Source of the DNA: Dehalobacterium formicoaceticum
Lineage (GTDB): Bacteria > Bacillota > Dehalobacteriia > Dehalobacteriales > Dehalobacteriaceae
NCBI RefSeq assembly: GCF_002224645.1
Contig: NZ_CP022121.1
Span: 806,001 to 870,000, forward strand
Direction: 5' to 3'
DNA: 64,000 nt
The translations under genes were made by a program, and so were the position numbers. Below, one piece after another: positions 26,653-36,353 of the stretch. Within the stretch, counting starts at the first letter, position 1. The number at the start of each line of letters is the position of its first letter. The notes under the pieces are model-generated. The model was not told the DNA's origin, searched no databases, and saw nothing but the letters and a program-made list of their open reading frames with translations.

Positions 26653-27735
26653 ATGAGGATTGGCGTATTGACAGGAGGAGGGGATTGTCCCGGCCTCAAC
26701 GCAGTGATTCGGGCGGTGGTAAAAACAGCGATCCGTGATTATGGAATGGAAGTCTGGGGCATAAAAAACGGTTACAGTGGTTTGGTGGAAGATGAAATCA
26801 TCCCTTTAGGTATGGAATCGGTAGTGGGGATCCTGCCCAGGGGTGGGACGATTTTGGGCACAACGAATCGGGACAGTCCTTTTCGCTACCAGGTTGTCAC
26901 CAATGGCCAGGTTGCTTATGTGGATAAATCAAAACAGGCGATGGAAGTGATCCGCAAAAGAGGATTAGATGCCCTGATCATCATTGGAGGTGACGGTTCT
27001 TTAAATATTGCCCAAAAGTTTTATGATCTGGGCATCAATGTGATTGGCGTACCCAAAACCATTGATAATGATATTTCGGGAACAGATATGACCTTTGGTT
27101 TTGATACCGCCATGGCCACTGCCACGGAAGCGATAGATAAGCTTCATACCACTGCAGAAAGCCATCATCGCATTATGATTTTGGAGGTAATGGGCCGGGA
27201 TGCCGGCTGGATCGCGATCCATTCCGGAATTGCCGGCGGGGCAGATGTAATCTTAATTCCGGAAATTCCCTTTACCTTTGAAAAAATATCTGCCAAAATT
27301 CAGGAGCGTGTGGCCCGGGGACGAAATTTTAGTATTGTTGTGGTTGCGGAAGGTGCCGCTCCAATGGGGGGCGGACAGGTGACGGCTGGCGTTAATGAGG
27401 GAAATATTTTTAATCCTGTGAAATTAGGCGGCATTGGGCAATATGTCCAAGAGAAAATCACAACTTGTACCGGTCAGGAAACAAGAGTTACTGTTTTGGG
27501 ACATTTACAAAGAGGCGGGAGCCCTACCCCTTTTGATCGCCTTCTGGCTACACGGTACGGTTCCGCAGCTGTTCATGCCCTGGCCCGGGGGGAGCAGGAT
27601 GTGATGACCTCCCTCCACGGTCAGGACGTGATCACCATTCCACTTATGGAAGGAATCAAACAACAAAAACAAGTGCCGCCCCAGGGAGAATTAGTGCGCA
27701 CGGCGAAAGCCTTAGGCATTAGTTTTGGAGATTAA
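26653..27735 (+). CDS. pfkA: 6-phosphofructokinase, group III (Gly104/Lys124 type)
   Basis: Phosphorylates fructose 6-phosphate. ATG 26653 behind AAGGAGGT. GGDGS carries the Gly associated with ATP use, whereas PPi enzymes have GGDDT; PKTIDND carries the Lys that PPi enzymes have and classical bacterial ATP enzymes lack (PGTIDND). This mixed pair marks the group III or mixed-substrate clade, as in actinobacterial PFKs. 360 residues, longer than the 320 of E. coli PfkA. ATP is the more likely donor, but the sequence does not settle it. No pyruvate kinase gene follows. Confidence 0.92.
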   Translation: MRIGVLTGGGDCPGLNAVIRAVVKTAIRDYGMEVWGIKNGYSGLVEDEIIPLGMESVVGILPRGGTILGTTNRDSPFRYQVVTNGQVAYVDKSKQAMEVIRKRGLDALIIIGGDGSLNIAQKFYDLGINVIGVPKTIDNDISGTDMTFGFDTAMATATEAIDKLHTTAESHHRIMILEVMGRDAGWIAIHSGIAGGADVILIPEIPFTFEKISAKIQERVARGRNFSIVVVAEGAAPMGGGQVTAGVNEGNIFNPVKLGGIGQYVQEKITTCTGQETRVTVLGHLQRGGSPTPFDRLLATRYGSAAVHALARGEQDVMTSLHGQDVITIPLMEGIKQQKQVPPQGELVRTAKALGISFGD

Positions 27736-27796
27736 AGTTGCACTGTAGTTTAGAGTCTTGTCGTTTTGGTAAAATTAGCATGAAGGACTGATTGTA

Positions 27797-27991
27797 TTGA
27801 GTTGGCTGGGGATTCTTTTAATCCTAATTGGTACTTGGTTCTTTTTTCACCCGGAACAGGGTGTAGAAAGGATTTTTCAGGGAATATACAAAAGGCAAAC
27901 TGTCCCCGTCAGGCGGTCCCATATTTTGGGGGCCCGGGTTCTTGCCTTATTGTGGTTATTTGTGGGGGTATTGATTCTTTTTAAAAAGTAA
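27797..27991 (+). CDS. Small membrane protein, 64 residues
   Basis: TTG start at 27797, 10 nt after AAGGA. Two hydrophobic segments (3-18 and 45-62) enclose a short basic loop with GVERIFQGIYKRQTVPVRR. No family recognised. It ends 2 bp before the open frame leading to the VanW gene. Confidence 0.5.
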   Translation: MSWLGILLILIGTWFFFHPEQGVERIFQGIYKRQTVPVRRSHILGARVLALLWLFVGVLILFKK

Positions 27992-28065
27992 AATTGCAAA
28001 TTCGTCTATTTTTTTACCTGTCCTTGGCATATAATGGGATGGTGGAAAAAGGAGGAAGGTTGATT

Positions 28066-29043
28066 TTGAAAAAAAACGATAGAACAAGATGTTTTTTAAT
28101 GGTTGTTGTTTTAATGGTGGTTATCCAAACGGGGGCTTGGGCCCAAGAGGAACTTACCATGGAAATTTATCAAGGGGGTCTTAACCGGCAGATCACTGTG
28201 ACCGCTATTACGGGAGATACGACTTATTTGCCGGTACGTCAGATGTCGGAGCTTATCGGTCTTCCATTACAATGGGAGCCAAATTTATCAGCGGTGGTTT
28301 GTTATTCTTATGAGCAGGTGACGGTAATTCCGCCTGGTATCAATCAGATTTATATCATTAAAGACAAGATCGCAACCTATCAAGTGACGGGGAAGCCATT
28401 TATGGAAAAAGGCCGGGTATATATGCCTTTAAGAAGTTTGGAAACCTTAGGTGTGGGGGTAATTTATGACCCTGTGACCACCAAGCGCAGTATCTATGTC
28501 CCGGAAAATATTCAACGCTCCCCGGGAACCATTTCACTGGAACAAGTCATTCAAGTGCGGGATATGATTGCCAAAGAGCGGGCGAAAATGCCACAGAAGA
28601 TCGGCAGTTTCAGCACTAATTTTAATGCATCGGACAAAGAGCGCACCCAAAATTTGAAACTGGCAGCTCAAGCGATTCATAATATTGAACTAAGTCCCGG
28701 AAAACGCTTTTCCTTTAATGAAACGGTGGGACCGCGAACACCCCAGAGAGGCTATGAAAAAGCGGGCGTCTTTGTCAATAAAGAGCTGGTGGATGGTTAT
28801 GGGGGAGGTATCTGCCAGGTTTCCAGCACATTGTATAATGCAGTGCAAAATGCCGGACTCTCTATTGTAGAGAGGCATTCCCATAGTTTGCCGGTGTCCT
28901 ATGTTCCGAAAGGTAAGGATGCTACTGTCAGTTACGGGGCTTTAGATTTTAAGTTTAAAAATAACCTGGAGACTCCTGTTTCTTTAAAAACAAGAGTAGA
29001 AGGAAATAAATTAACCATTGAGGTATATTTAATGCCCTATTAA
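28066..29043 (+). CDS. VanW-family protein with copper-amine-oxidase-like N-terminal domain
   Basis: The start is TTG 28066, 8 nt after AAGGAGGAAGG. A signal peptide (MKKNDRTRCFLMVVVLMVVI, cleavage near 29) is followed by a copper amine oxidase N-terminal-like (stalk) domain with TTYLPVRQMSELIGLPLQWE and RVYMPLRSLETLGVG, then a VanW domain (about 190-325) with FSFNETVGPRTPQRGYE and GGGICQVSSTLYNAV. These occur in Gram-positive cell-surface proteins; the role is not defined. Confidence 0.88.
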   Translation: MKKNDRTRCFLMVVVLMVVIQTGAWAQEELTMEIYQGGLNRQITVTAITGDTTYLPVRQMSELIGLPLQWEPNLSAVVCYSYEQVTVIPPGINQIYIIKDKIATYQVTGKPFMEKGRVYMPLRSLETLGVGVIYDPVTTKRSIYVPENIQRSPGTISLEQVIQVRDMIAKERAKMPQKIGSFSTNFNASDKERTQNLKLAAQAIHNIELSPGKRFSFNETVGPRTPQRGYEKAGVFVNKELVDGYGGGICQVSSTLYNAVQNAGLSIVERHSHSLPVSYVPKGKDATVSYGALDFKFKNNLETPVSLKTRVEGNKLTIEVYLMPY

Positions 29044-29089
29044 TTCGGATTTTAATTCAGATTTTTTGCTGCAAAGGAGGTAGAAGTTT

Positions 29090-30496
29090 TTGGAAGTTTC
29101 CGATCAATTATCTAAGTTTTTGAGTCTGAAAGAAGCTCTATCAATATCCCGGGAGGAAAACAGAGAAAACCATCGTAACTTTATCAACCCGGAATTAGTA
29201 ACCATGATGGGTTTGATTAATTTTGATAAATTATTTGTGCGGGCCCGGGATTGTTCCGTATGGGATGAGATGGGCCAAGAATATCTGGACTTTTTAGGGG
29301 GATATGGCGCACTTAATTTAGGACATAATCATCCCGAAATCAGTAGTGCCCTGACGCTGGTGGAAGAGTCTCCTAATATTTTGCAAGCCGCCTTAAATCC
29401 GTTAGCCGGTGCCTTGGCCAGGGATCTGGCGATTGTCACACCTGGAGATCTCAAATACAGTTTCTTCGGCAACAGCGGTGCGGAGGCGGTGGAAGGAGCC
29501 TTGAAGCTTGCCCGGGCTGCTACAGGAAGGACTAAGATTGTTTCCTGCCAAGGGTCTTTTCATGGGAAGTCTTTTGGGGCGCTGTCAGTCACGGGACGGG
29601 ACAAATACCGCAAGCCCTTTCATCCATTATTGCCGGGGATAAGCTTTATTCCCTATGGGGATGCAGACGCTTTGGCCGGGGAATTATCAGTCGGTGACAA
29701 GGCCGCCTTTATTGTGGAGCCAATTCAGGGGGAGGGGGGGATTATTGTCCCTCCCGTAGGTTATTTACGGCAGGTCAGGGAACTTTGTGACAAGTATGAT
29801 ACTTTGCTGATCCTAGATGAAATTCAGACGGGTTTTGGCCGGACAGGCCGCATGTTTGCCTGTGAGCATGAAGAGGTAGTGCCGGATGTGATGTGTCTGG
29901 CCAAGTCCTTCGGTGGCGGGGTCATGCCCTTAGGGGCGTACATTGCCACAGAAGAGGTGTGGAAAAAAGCCTATGGCGCCTTGGAAAAAGCGACCTTGCA
30001 CACCTCCACTTTTGGGGGTAACTGCCGGGCTGCTGCTGCCGGTATCACAGCTTTGGAAATTATGATGCGGGAAAATATCGCCGCTGCTGCCGAGGAAAAG
30101 GGTGCTTATCTTAAAGGAAAATTGGACGAGTTGAAAAGTCAGTACCCCTTTATCAAAGAGGTGCGAGGCAGAGGGTTGATGCTGGGTTTGGAATTTGCCC
30201 AGGAGGAACACAAAATCTTAAACACCCTGTCGGGAGGGGCATTGGAGAAGGCATCCCAGGAATATTTAGGCTCATTAATCGCCGGAGAATTGATGAATAA
30301 ACATCATATTATTACTGCCTATACCTTGAATAATCCCAATGTGATTCGACTGGAACCTCCCTTAACGATCACTTATCCTCAAATGGACCGCATGATTGAG
30401 GCATTGACCCAGGTTTTGCGAAAAAATAAAGGGTTTGGGGACATGGTCATGTCCAGTGCTAAAACCATCATTGGCAGTTTACTGAAGAAAAAATAA
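29090..30496 (+). CDS. Class III aminotransferase (putrescine/ornithine-type)
   Basis: PLP enzyme of the acetylornithine/putrescine aminotransferase subgroup. TTG start at 29090 behind AAAGGAGG. Landmarks: [20 protein letters not shown] (phosphate binding), [37 protein letters not shown] and the PLP lysine in [14 protein letters not shown]. 468 residues; the N-terminal extension before the core resembles putrescine aminotransferase more than ArgD. No argJ, argB or similar neighbour. Confidence 0.88.
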   Translation: MEVSDQLSKFLSLKEALSISREENRENHRNFINPELVTMMGLINFDKLFVRARDCSVWDEMGQEYLDFLGGYGALNLGHNHPEISSALTLVEESPNILQAALNPLAGALARDLAIVTPGDLKYSFFGNSGAEAVEGALKLARAATGRTKIVSCQGSFHGKSFGALSVTGRDKYRKPFHPLLPGISFIPYGDADALAGELSVGDKAAFIVEPIQGEGGIIVPPVGYLRQVRELCDKYDTLLILDEIQTGFGRTGRMFACEHEEVVPDVMCLAKSFGGGVMPLGAYIATEEVWKKAYGALEKATLHTSTFGGNCRAAAAGITALEIMMRENIAAAAEEKGAYLKGKLDELKSQYPFIKEVRGRGLMLGLEFAQEEHKILNTLSGGALEKASQEYLGSLIAGELMNKHHIITAYTLNNPNVIRLEPPLTITYPQMDRMIEALTQVLRKNKGFGDMVMSSAKTIIGSLLKKK

Positions 30497-30538
30497 CCGA
30501 ATATTAACACAAATAAGCGGTGGAATATTCGGATTTTG
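30497..30538 (+). terminator. Terminator after aminotransferase gene
   Basis: CCGAATATT, an 18-nt loop, AATATTCGG, then ATTTTGTTT. Confidence 0.65.
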
Positions 30539-30619
30539 TTTGACATTTTTTAAACCCTCTGCTAGTATAATTGTGAGGAATAGTGTATTTTATGAAAGAA
30601 TCATAATGATAAAGCATGG

Positions 30620-30664
30620 ACCTGAATAGGAAATATTAAAACTACCTGTTCAGGTGGTTTTTGT
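30620..30664 (+). terminator. Attenuator-like hairpin in leader of FAD oxidoreductase gene
   Basis: ACCTGAATAGG (30620-30630) pairs with CCTGTTCAGGT (30645-30655) over 11 bp with one wobble, followed by GGTTTTTGTG. It lies between a TTGACA at 30539 and the coding start, so it may control readthrough. Confidence 0.55.
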
Positions 30665-30709
30665 GTCTAAAGTGCAAATGTGAAGCAAGACAGAACGGGG
30701 GCAATGCAA

Positions 30710-32119
30710 ATGGAAAATAAGTACGATGTGGTCATCATTGGAGCAGGTCCGGCGGGGATTTTTACTGCAATTGAATTGACCAGAAAAAAACCCCAGGTTC
30801 ATGTTCTTATTATTGATAAAGGGCATACTATTGACAAACGGGCCTGTCCCGCCAGGGATCAAGGGAAGTGCATAAATTGTGATCCTTGCGCCATCACCAG
30901 CGGATGGTCCGGAGCCGGAGCTTTTAGTGACGGGAAGCTTTCTCTTTCCCCTGATGTGGGTGGGCGGATCATGGATTATATGTCTCGGGAAGAAGCCCAG
31001 GCAGGAATTAATTATGCAGATAAAATATATTTAGAATTCGGTGCTCAGGAAATGGTATATGGGCTGGATGAAAAAAAAGTAGATGACATTGCCTATGAGG
31101 CTTCCAAGTACAGTATCCAGCTGATTCCTTGTCCGGTAAGACATTTGGGCACAGAACGGGCCTTTAATGTACTCCGGGGCATGTATCGTTATCTGATTAA
31201 CGAAACTAATACCAGTTTTATGGAGGCGACCAGGGTTGAAGAAATTTTGACCCTTGAAGATCGGGTACAAGGAGTTTTGGTTAAACCCAAGGGGCAAGAG
31301 CCTTTTGAAATGTTAGCCGATTTCGTAGTTGCAGCGCCAGGCCGGGGGGGAGCGGAATGGCTTGCCCGGCAAACCCAGACTCTAAACATCAAAACGGATA
31401 ATAATGAAGTGGATATTGGCGTGCGGGTAGAAGTGCCGAATTCTGTCATGGATCATCTTACCCGCGATCTCTACGAAGCAAAACTGGTTTATTACTCTGA
31501 TACTTTTGATAACAGGGTGCGCTCATTTTGTGTTAATCCCGGCGGCGTGGTTTCCGAAGAGCATTATGAGCGCAAGCTCGCTGTAGTAAATGGGCATAGC
31601 TATGCCGATGAAAATCTGAAGACAAAAAACACCAATTTTGCTCTTTTGGTATCAACCAGGTTCACGGAACCATTTAATGAGCCCATTGCCTACGGGGAAT
31701 ATATTGCTCGCCTGGCTAATATGCTCACAGGAGGCGGTGTAATGGTCCAACGTCTGGGGGATGTCTTAAAAGGACGGCGCACGGATTATGACCGTTTAAA
31801 AAAATCAACGACGATTCCTACCTTGAAAACCGCGGTGCCCGGGGATTTAAGTTATGTACTGCCGGCCCGTTATTTAACCTCGATTATTGAGACCTTGAAA
31901 GCTTTTGATCATATTGCGCCGGGCTTATATGCCAGGAATACCTTGCTTTATGGAGCTGAAGTTAAATTTTACTCATCCAAGGTGCGTGTTTCCGAAAACT
32001 TTGAAACGAATGTAGCCAATCTTTACACCATTGGTGACGGAGCCGGCATTACGAGAGGCTTAATGCAGGCATCGGTAACAGGTATTGTAGTAGCACGAGA
32101 TATTTCGTCCAGGATATAA
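30710..32119 (+). CDS. FAD-dependent dehydrogenase (NAD(P)/FAD oxidoreductase family)
   Basis: The start is ATG 30710, 9 nt after GGGGG; upstream in-frame GTG 30680 and ATG 30704 are alternatives. The N-terminal dinucleotide motif is VVIIGAGPAGIFTAIEL. A cysteine-rich ACPARDQGKCINCDPC follows, then GWSGAGAFSDGKLSLSPDVG, as in the large uncharacterised FAD-dependent dehydrogenase family of anaerobes. The C-terminal TIGDGAGITRGLMQASVTGI closes the FAD site. The four close cysteines may bind a metal or cluster. Substrate unknown. Confidence 0.85.
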   Translation: MENKYDVVIIGAGPAGIFTAIELTRKKPQVHVLIIDKGHTIDKRACPARDQGKCINCDPCAITSGWSGAGAFSDGKLSLSPDVGGRIMDYMSREEAQAGINYADKIYLEFGAQEMVYGLDEKKVDDIAYEASKYSIQLIPCPVRHLGTERAFNVLRGMYRYLINETNTSFMEATRVEEILTLEDRVQGVLVKPKGQEPFEMLADFVVAAPGRGGAEWLARQTQTLNIKTDNNEVDIGVRVEVPNSVMDHLTRDLYEAKLVYYSDTFDNRVRSFCVNPGGVVSEEHYERKLAVVNGHSYADENLKTKNTNFALLVSTRFTEPFNEPIAYGEYIARLANMLTGGGVMVQRLGDVLKGRRTDYDRLKKSTTIPTLKTAVPGDLSYVLPARYLTSIIETLKAFDHIAPGLYARNTLLYGAEVKFYSSKVRVSENFETNVANLYTIGDGAGITRGLMQASVTGIVVARDISSRI

Positions 32120-32158
32120 TGAGCGGGAGATCTGAAGTATCATGCGTGTTAAATATAG

Positions 32159-33460
<1,302 letters not shown>

Positions 33461-33485
33461 TGGATTAAGCAAAATTGCAGGATTG

Positions 33486-33513
33486 AAGGGGTGTATCATA
33501 ACACCCCTTTTTT
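33486..33513 (+). terminator. Terminator of purA
   Basis: AAGGGGTGT, loop ATCAT, AACACCCCTTTTTT. Confidence 0.85.
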
Positions 33514-33649
33514 GATGAGCATAATTTTTAAATAAAAGAAGCAAATTACCTTGACAAAAGGGGAATTTTAGTGCAAAATATACAAGCGTGAGCAAAACAG
33601 AAATTCATTGTACTTCAACAGAAAAAAATAAACATTTTAAATTATTTTG

Positions 33650-33678
33650 TTGACAGAGAAAGCTTGTTGCAGTATAAT
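33650..33678 (+). promoter_or_regulatory. Strong promoter of the tRNA cluster
   Basis: Consensus TTGACA (33650-33655), 17-bp spacer, TATAAT (33673-33678), 20 bp before the first tRNA. Confidence 0.9.
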
Positions 33679-33697
33679 AAGTTCCTGTGAGACATAT

Positions 33698-33773
33698 GAG
33701 CCATTAGCTCAGTCGGTAGAGCACCTGACTTTTAATCAGGGTGTCCCGCGTTCGAGTCGCGGATGGCTCACCA
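33698..33773 (+). tRNA. tRNA-Lys (UUU)
   Basis: Acceptor GAGCCAT pairs with ATGGCTC; anticodon stem CCTGA/TCAGG with loop CTTTTAA; T loop GTTCGAG; encoded ACCA end. Confidence 0.95.
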
Positions 33774-33783
33774 TTTTTATCTT

Positions 33784-33862
33784 GGCCCGTTGGAGAAGCG
33801 GCTTAACTCACCAGCCTTTCACGCTGGCAGTTTCAGGGGTTCGAATCCCCTACGGGTCACCA
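33784..33862 (+). tRNA. tRNA-Glu (UUC)
   Basis: Acceptor GGCCCGT pairs with ACGGGTC (one G-U); anticodon stem CCAGC/GCTGG with loop CTTTCAC; T arm GGGGTTCGAATCCCC; encoded ACCA end. Confidence 0.93.
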
Positions 33863-33867
33863 ATTTT

Positions 33868-33943
<76 letters not shown>

Positions 33944-33950
33944 TTTACGC

Positions 33951-34027
33951 GGAACTGTGGTGTAGTGGTCTAACATGCCGGCCTGTCACGCCGGAGATCG
34001 CGGGTTCAACTCCCGTCAGTTCCGCCA
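33951..34027 (+). tRNA. tRNA-Asp (GUC)
   Basis: Acceptor GGAACTG pairs with CAGTTCC, discriminator G, encoded CCA; anticodon stem GCCGG/CCGGA-type with loop CTGTCAC; T arm CGGGTTCAACTCCCG. Confidence 0.94.
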
Positions 34028-34098
34028 TTTTTATTCAGCAGTTATTTAACTGCTCTTTCTTGTCTTTAAAGGGTTTTCTCATTATATAATCATATCTT

Positions 34099-34172
34099 GC
34101 GGGTGTAGCTCAGTGGTAGAGCGCTGGCTTCCCAAGCCAGTTATGTGGGTTCGATTCCCATCACCCGCTCCA
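34099..34172 (+). tRNA. tRNA-Gly (CCC)
   Basis: Acceptor GCGGGTG pairs with CACCCGC; anticodon stem CTGGC/GCCAG with loop TTCCCAA; encoded TCCA end. The 71-bp gap before it holds no gene. Confidence 0.94.
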
Positions 34173-34173
34173 A

Positions 34174-34223
34174 AAAACGAAACAAAACAGATGTTATCAT
34201 GCATCTGTTTTGTTTCGTTTTTT
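34174..34223 (+). terminator. Terminator of the tRNA cluster
   Basis: A 20-bp stem (AAAACGAAACAAAACAGATG with its complement starting at 34202) and a T7 tail; one of the strongest hairpins in the window. Confidence 0.9.
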
Positions 34224-34296
34224 TATACTTTCGGAACATATAAGTTCCAAGTTTCCCTTTCGCAATGGGTTTGATACAATATCATTTCGTGACATA

Positions 34297-34319
34297 ATAT
34301 GCTATAATTTACAGCATAT
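34297..34319 (+). promoter_or_regulatory. Inverted repeat over a -10 element upstream of the sigma factor gene
   Basis: ATATGCT (34297-34303) and AGCATAT (34313-34319) are perfect inverted 7-mers that enclose TATAAT (34303-34308). This may be the promoter and operator of the sigma factor operon. Confidence 0.4.
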
Positions 34320-34424
34320 ATTTTTAAGCAAATGAATGACTGGAACTTTAAATATTTCAACTTTCGGTTGTATTTTTATCTTCCTACAAAAATAGGCTGG
34401 ATTGAAAGGTTAAGAGGAGAGAAC

Positions 34425-34982
34425 ATGTTATCATTTTATATTGATATGTTGGATGATCATGAGAAAAAAGATAAGTTGATAAGCATATATGAAAAATACT
34501 ACGGCACGATGCTGGGCGTTGCCAAAAGCATCATACCTGACCATGCTCTTGCTGAAGATGCGGTATCAGAATCAATCATAACCATAATAAAAAATTTGCA
34601 TAAAATTTACGACGTTTCAAGTCACAAAACGAGGGTCTATATTGTTATTATAGTAAGGAGCCGTTCCATTAATATATTGAATAAGCAAAATAAACATAAG
34701 AGTGAACATATCGAAGGTGAGGAGATATCTGATGGCAGCATTCCTGTCTTAGATGACTTAACCGCTAGAGAGGCTTGCGACAATATTATTAGCCATATTC
34801 AAGCATTACCCAAGTCATTATCGGAGGCATTGTTTTTATCGGTAGTGATGGGACATTCAAACAAAGAAATATCAGATTTACTAAGAATATCTAATGATGC
34901 TGTTAGACAAAGATTAAGTCGGGCGAAAGCTCAAGTGAAAACGAAACTTATGCTGGAGGGAATTGAATATGGAGAAAAATAA
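34425..34982 (+). CDS. ECF-like sigma-70 family RNA polymerase sigma factor
   Basis: The start is ATG 34425 behind AAGAGGAGAG (185 residues). Region 2 is DKLISIYEKYYGTMLGVAKS and the acidic AEDAVSESIITIIK; region 4 has LPKSLSEALFLSVVMGHSNK with the helix-turn-helix ISDLLRISNDAVRQRLSRAK. It overlaps the next gene by 14 bp, the usual layout of a sigma factor and its anti-sigma. AT-rich codon use compared with purA. Confidence 0.87.
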   Translation: MLSFYIDMLDDHEKKDKLISIYEKYYGTMLGVAKSIIPDHALAEDAVSESIITIIKNLHKIYDVSSHKTRVYIVIIVRSRSINILNKQNKHKSEHIEGEEISDGSIPVLDDLTAREACDNIISHIQALPKSLSEALFLSVVMGHSNKEISDLLRISNDAVRQRLSRAKAQVKTKLMLEGIEYGEK

Positions 34983-35679
34983 TTTAGATGATAAATTATT
35001 TGACGCTATGCTAAAAATTGCCGTGGAAAAGGCCTTCGAGCAGGAAATGGATGAGTTGCCGTCTTGTGAGGAAATGAATGCACAATATAAGCCATCACCT
35101 AATTTAGATAAAAGAATAAGGAAGCTAATATCCAGGCACAGGTTCAATAAAAAGGTTTCCTCATGGAAAAAAACCGCCATGCGAGTTGCCGCTAGTGCCG
35201 CAATAGTAATTGTTGTTTCCGGCACAATATTACTTAGCGCTGAAGCAACGCGAAACTATATTTTTAACGCTGCTATAAGGTGGCAGGAAGATCATTTTTC
35301 AATTCAACATGGAGATAACGACAACAATAATGGCGTGATAGATGAAAAAATTTATAGACCTGCTTACTTGCCGGCTGGTTTTATGGAGACTTCTTTCAAT
35401 GCTATAGGTGATATTATCAAGATTACTTACGAAAATGATAGTGGTATGACAATAATATTAAAGCAATCCCCGGCGCAATCTTCACATATACTTGTTGACC
35501 ACGAAGATAAAAAATATTCAGTAATAAAGATCAATGGTAAGGAGGCATATTTATTTGAAACAACAAAGGATGATAAAAATAATTTGATATTATGGGAATC
35601 CCAAGGCATAATCTTCATGATCTCTTCCGAGATAGAAAGTGCAGAATTAATTTCCATGGCGGAGAGTATACAAAAATAA
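34969..35679 (+). CDS. Probable anti-sigma factor, DUF4367-like
   Basis: 236 residues from ATG 34969. An N-terminal cytoplasmic region of about 70 residues, one membrane segment (about 70-90, VAASAAIVIVVSGTILLSAE) and an external domain that contains YRPAYLPAGFMETSFNAIGD and ends KINGKEAYLFETTKDDKNN with LILWESQGIIFMISSE, which fits the DUF4367 domain found in Firmicutes anti-sigma proteins. It probably holds the sigma factor at the membrane. Confidence 0.75.
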   Translation: MEKNNLDDKLFDAMLKIAVEKAFEQEMDELPSCEEMNAQYKPSPNLDKRIRKLISRHRFNKKVSSWKKTAMRVAASAAIVIVVSGTILLSAEATRNYIFNAAIRWQEDHFSIQHGDNDNNNGVIDEKIYRPAYLPAGFMETSFNAIGDIIKITYENDSGMTIILKQSPAQSSHILVDHEDKKYSVIKINGKEAYLFETTKDDKNNLILWESQGIIFMISSEIESAELISMAESIQK

Positions 35680-35777
35680 TTTATTTTTTTTAAGAAATCA
35701 TGTCACAAATCACCATTCTAATTTGTTATATAAGTAAAGGGATAAAAAGCCCAATAATAAAAAAGGATGGTGGTTTT

Positions 35778-36212
35778 ATGATTGTAAGCAAAAAAGGACT
35801 GATGCCGATACTATTCGCATTCATCATAATTTTGACATCAAATATAGCGAATGCTTCTTCGGAAATAACGGAAGCTGAGGCAGAGATGCAGCCATTTTGG
35901 CAAAATATCTCTGATGTGACCGTAAACTTATCGATTACAAACGGCAAAGCAGAGCTCGCTGCAGCTGTTGACGGTTATCAGGGAGTAAATAAGATTACGG
36001 CAGTAGCGGTACTTGAACGATTGAACTCAAACGGCACGTATACTGAAATCGCACGATGGGATAACATCCGCTCGGATACCAGATATTTGAACTGGACTTC
36101 TACCCGTTATGTCGCTAAAGGCTATACATACCGTTTCAAGTTTATAGCCACGGCTTATAAAGATGGTGTAGGTGAAACAGTCAGTGCCAGCAAAAGTGCT
36201 AAAGCTTATTAA
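35778..36212 (+). CDS. Small secreted protein, DUF6147-like
   Basis: The start is ATG 35778, a few bases after GGATGGTGG; 144 residues. Signal peptide (MIVSKKGLMPILFAFIIILT, cleavage near 27). The mature part has a beta-rich look with INGKAELAAAVDGYQGV and RYVAKGYTYRFKFIATAYKD, similar to small fibronectin-like secreted proteins of Clostridia. Probably controlled by the sigma factor just upstream (inference). Confidence 0.55.
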   Translation: MIVSKKGLMPILFAFIIILTSNIANASSEITEAEAEMQPFWQNISDVTVNLSITNGKAELAAAVDGYQGVNKITAVAVLERLNSNGTYTEIARWDNIRSDTRYLNWTSTRYVAKGYTYRFKFIATAYKDGVGETVSASKSAKAY

Positions 36213-36242
36213 TAGTAGATTGAGAATGACCGAAGAAAAATT

Positions 36243-36321
36243 AAACTCAAAAAATTGAGGGAACAAATTTTTTAGCTGCTTATAAAGGCTTTAATTATGA
36301 TGTAGCCAATCAGTTTACATT
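36243..36321 (+). pseudogene. Possible C-terminal remnant of a secreted protein
   Basis: In the gap before the next gene a frame bounded by stops reads GTNFLAAYKGFNYDVANQFT followed by LYKTY and TAA. It has no start codon or ribosome site and resembles the tail of the preceding family loosely. Low support. Confidence 0.25.
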
Positions 36322-36353
36322 GTACAAGACTTACTAAATTGGAGGAACAATTT

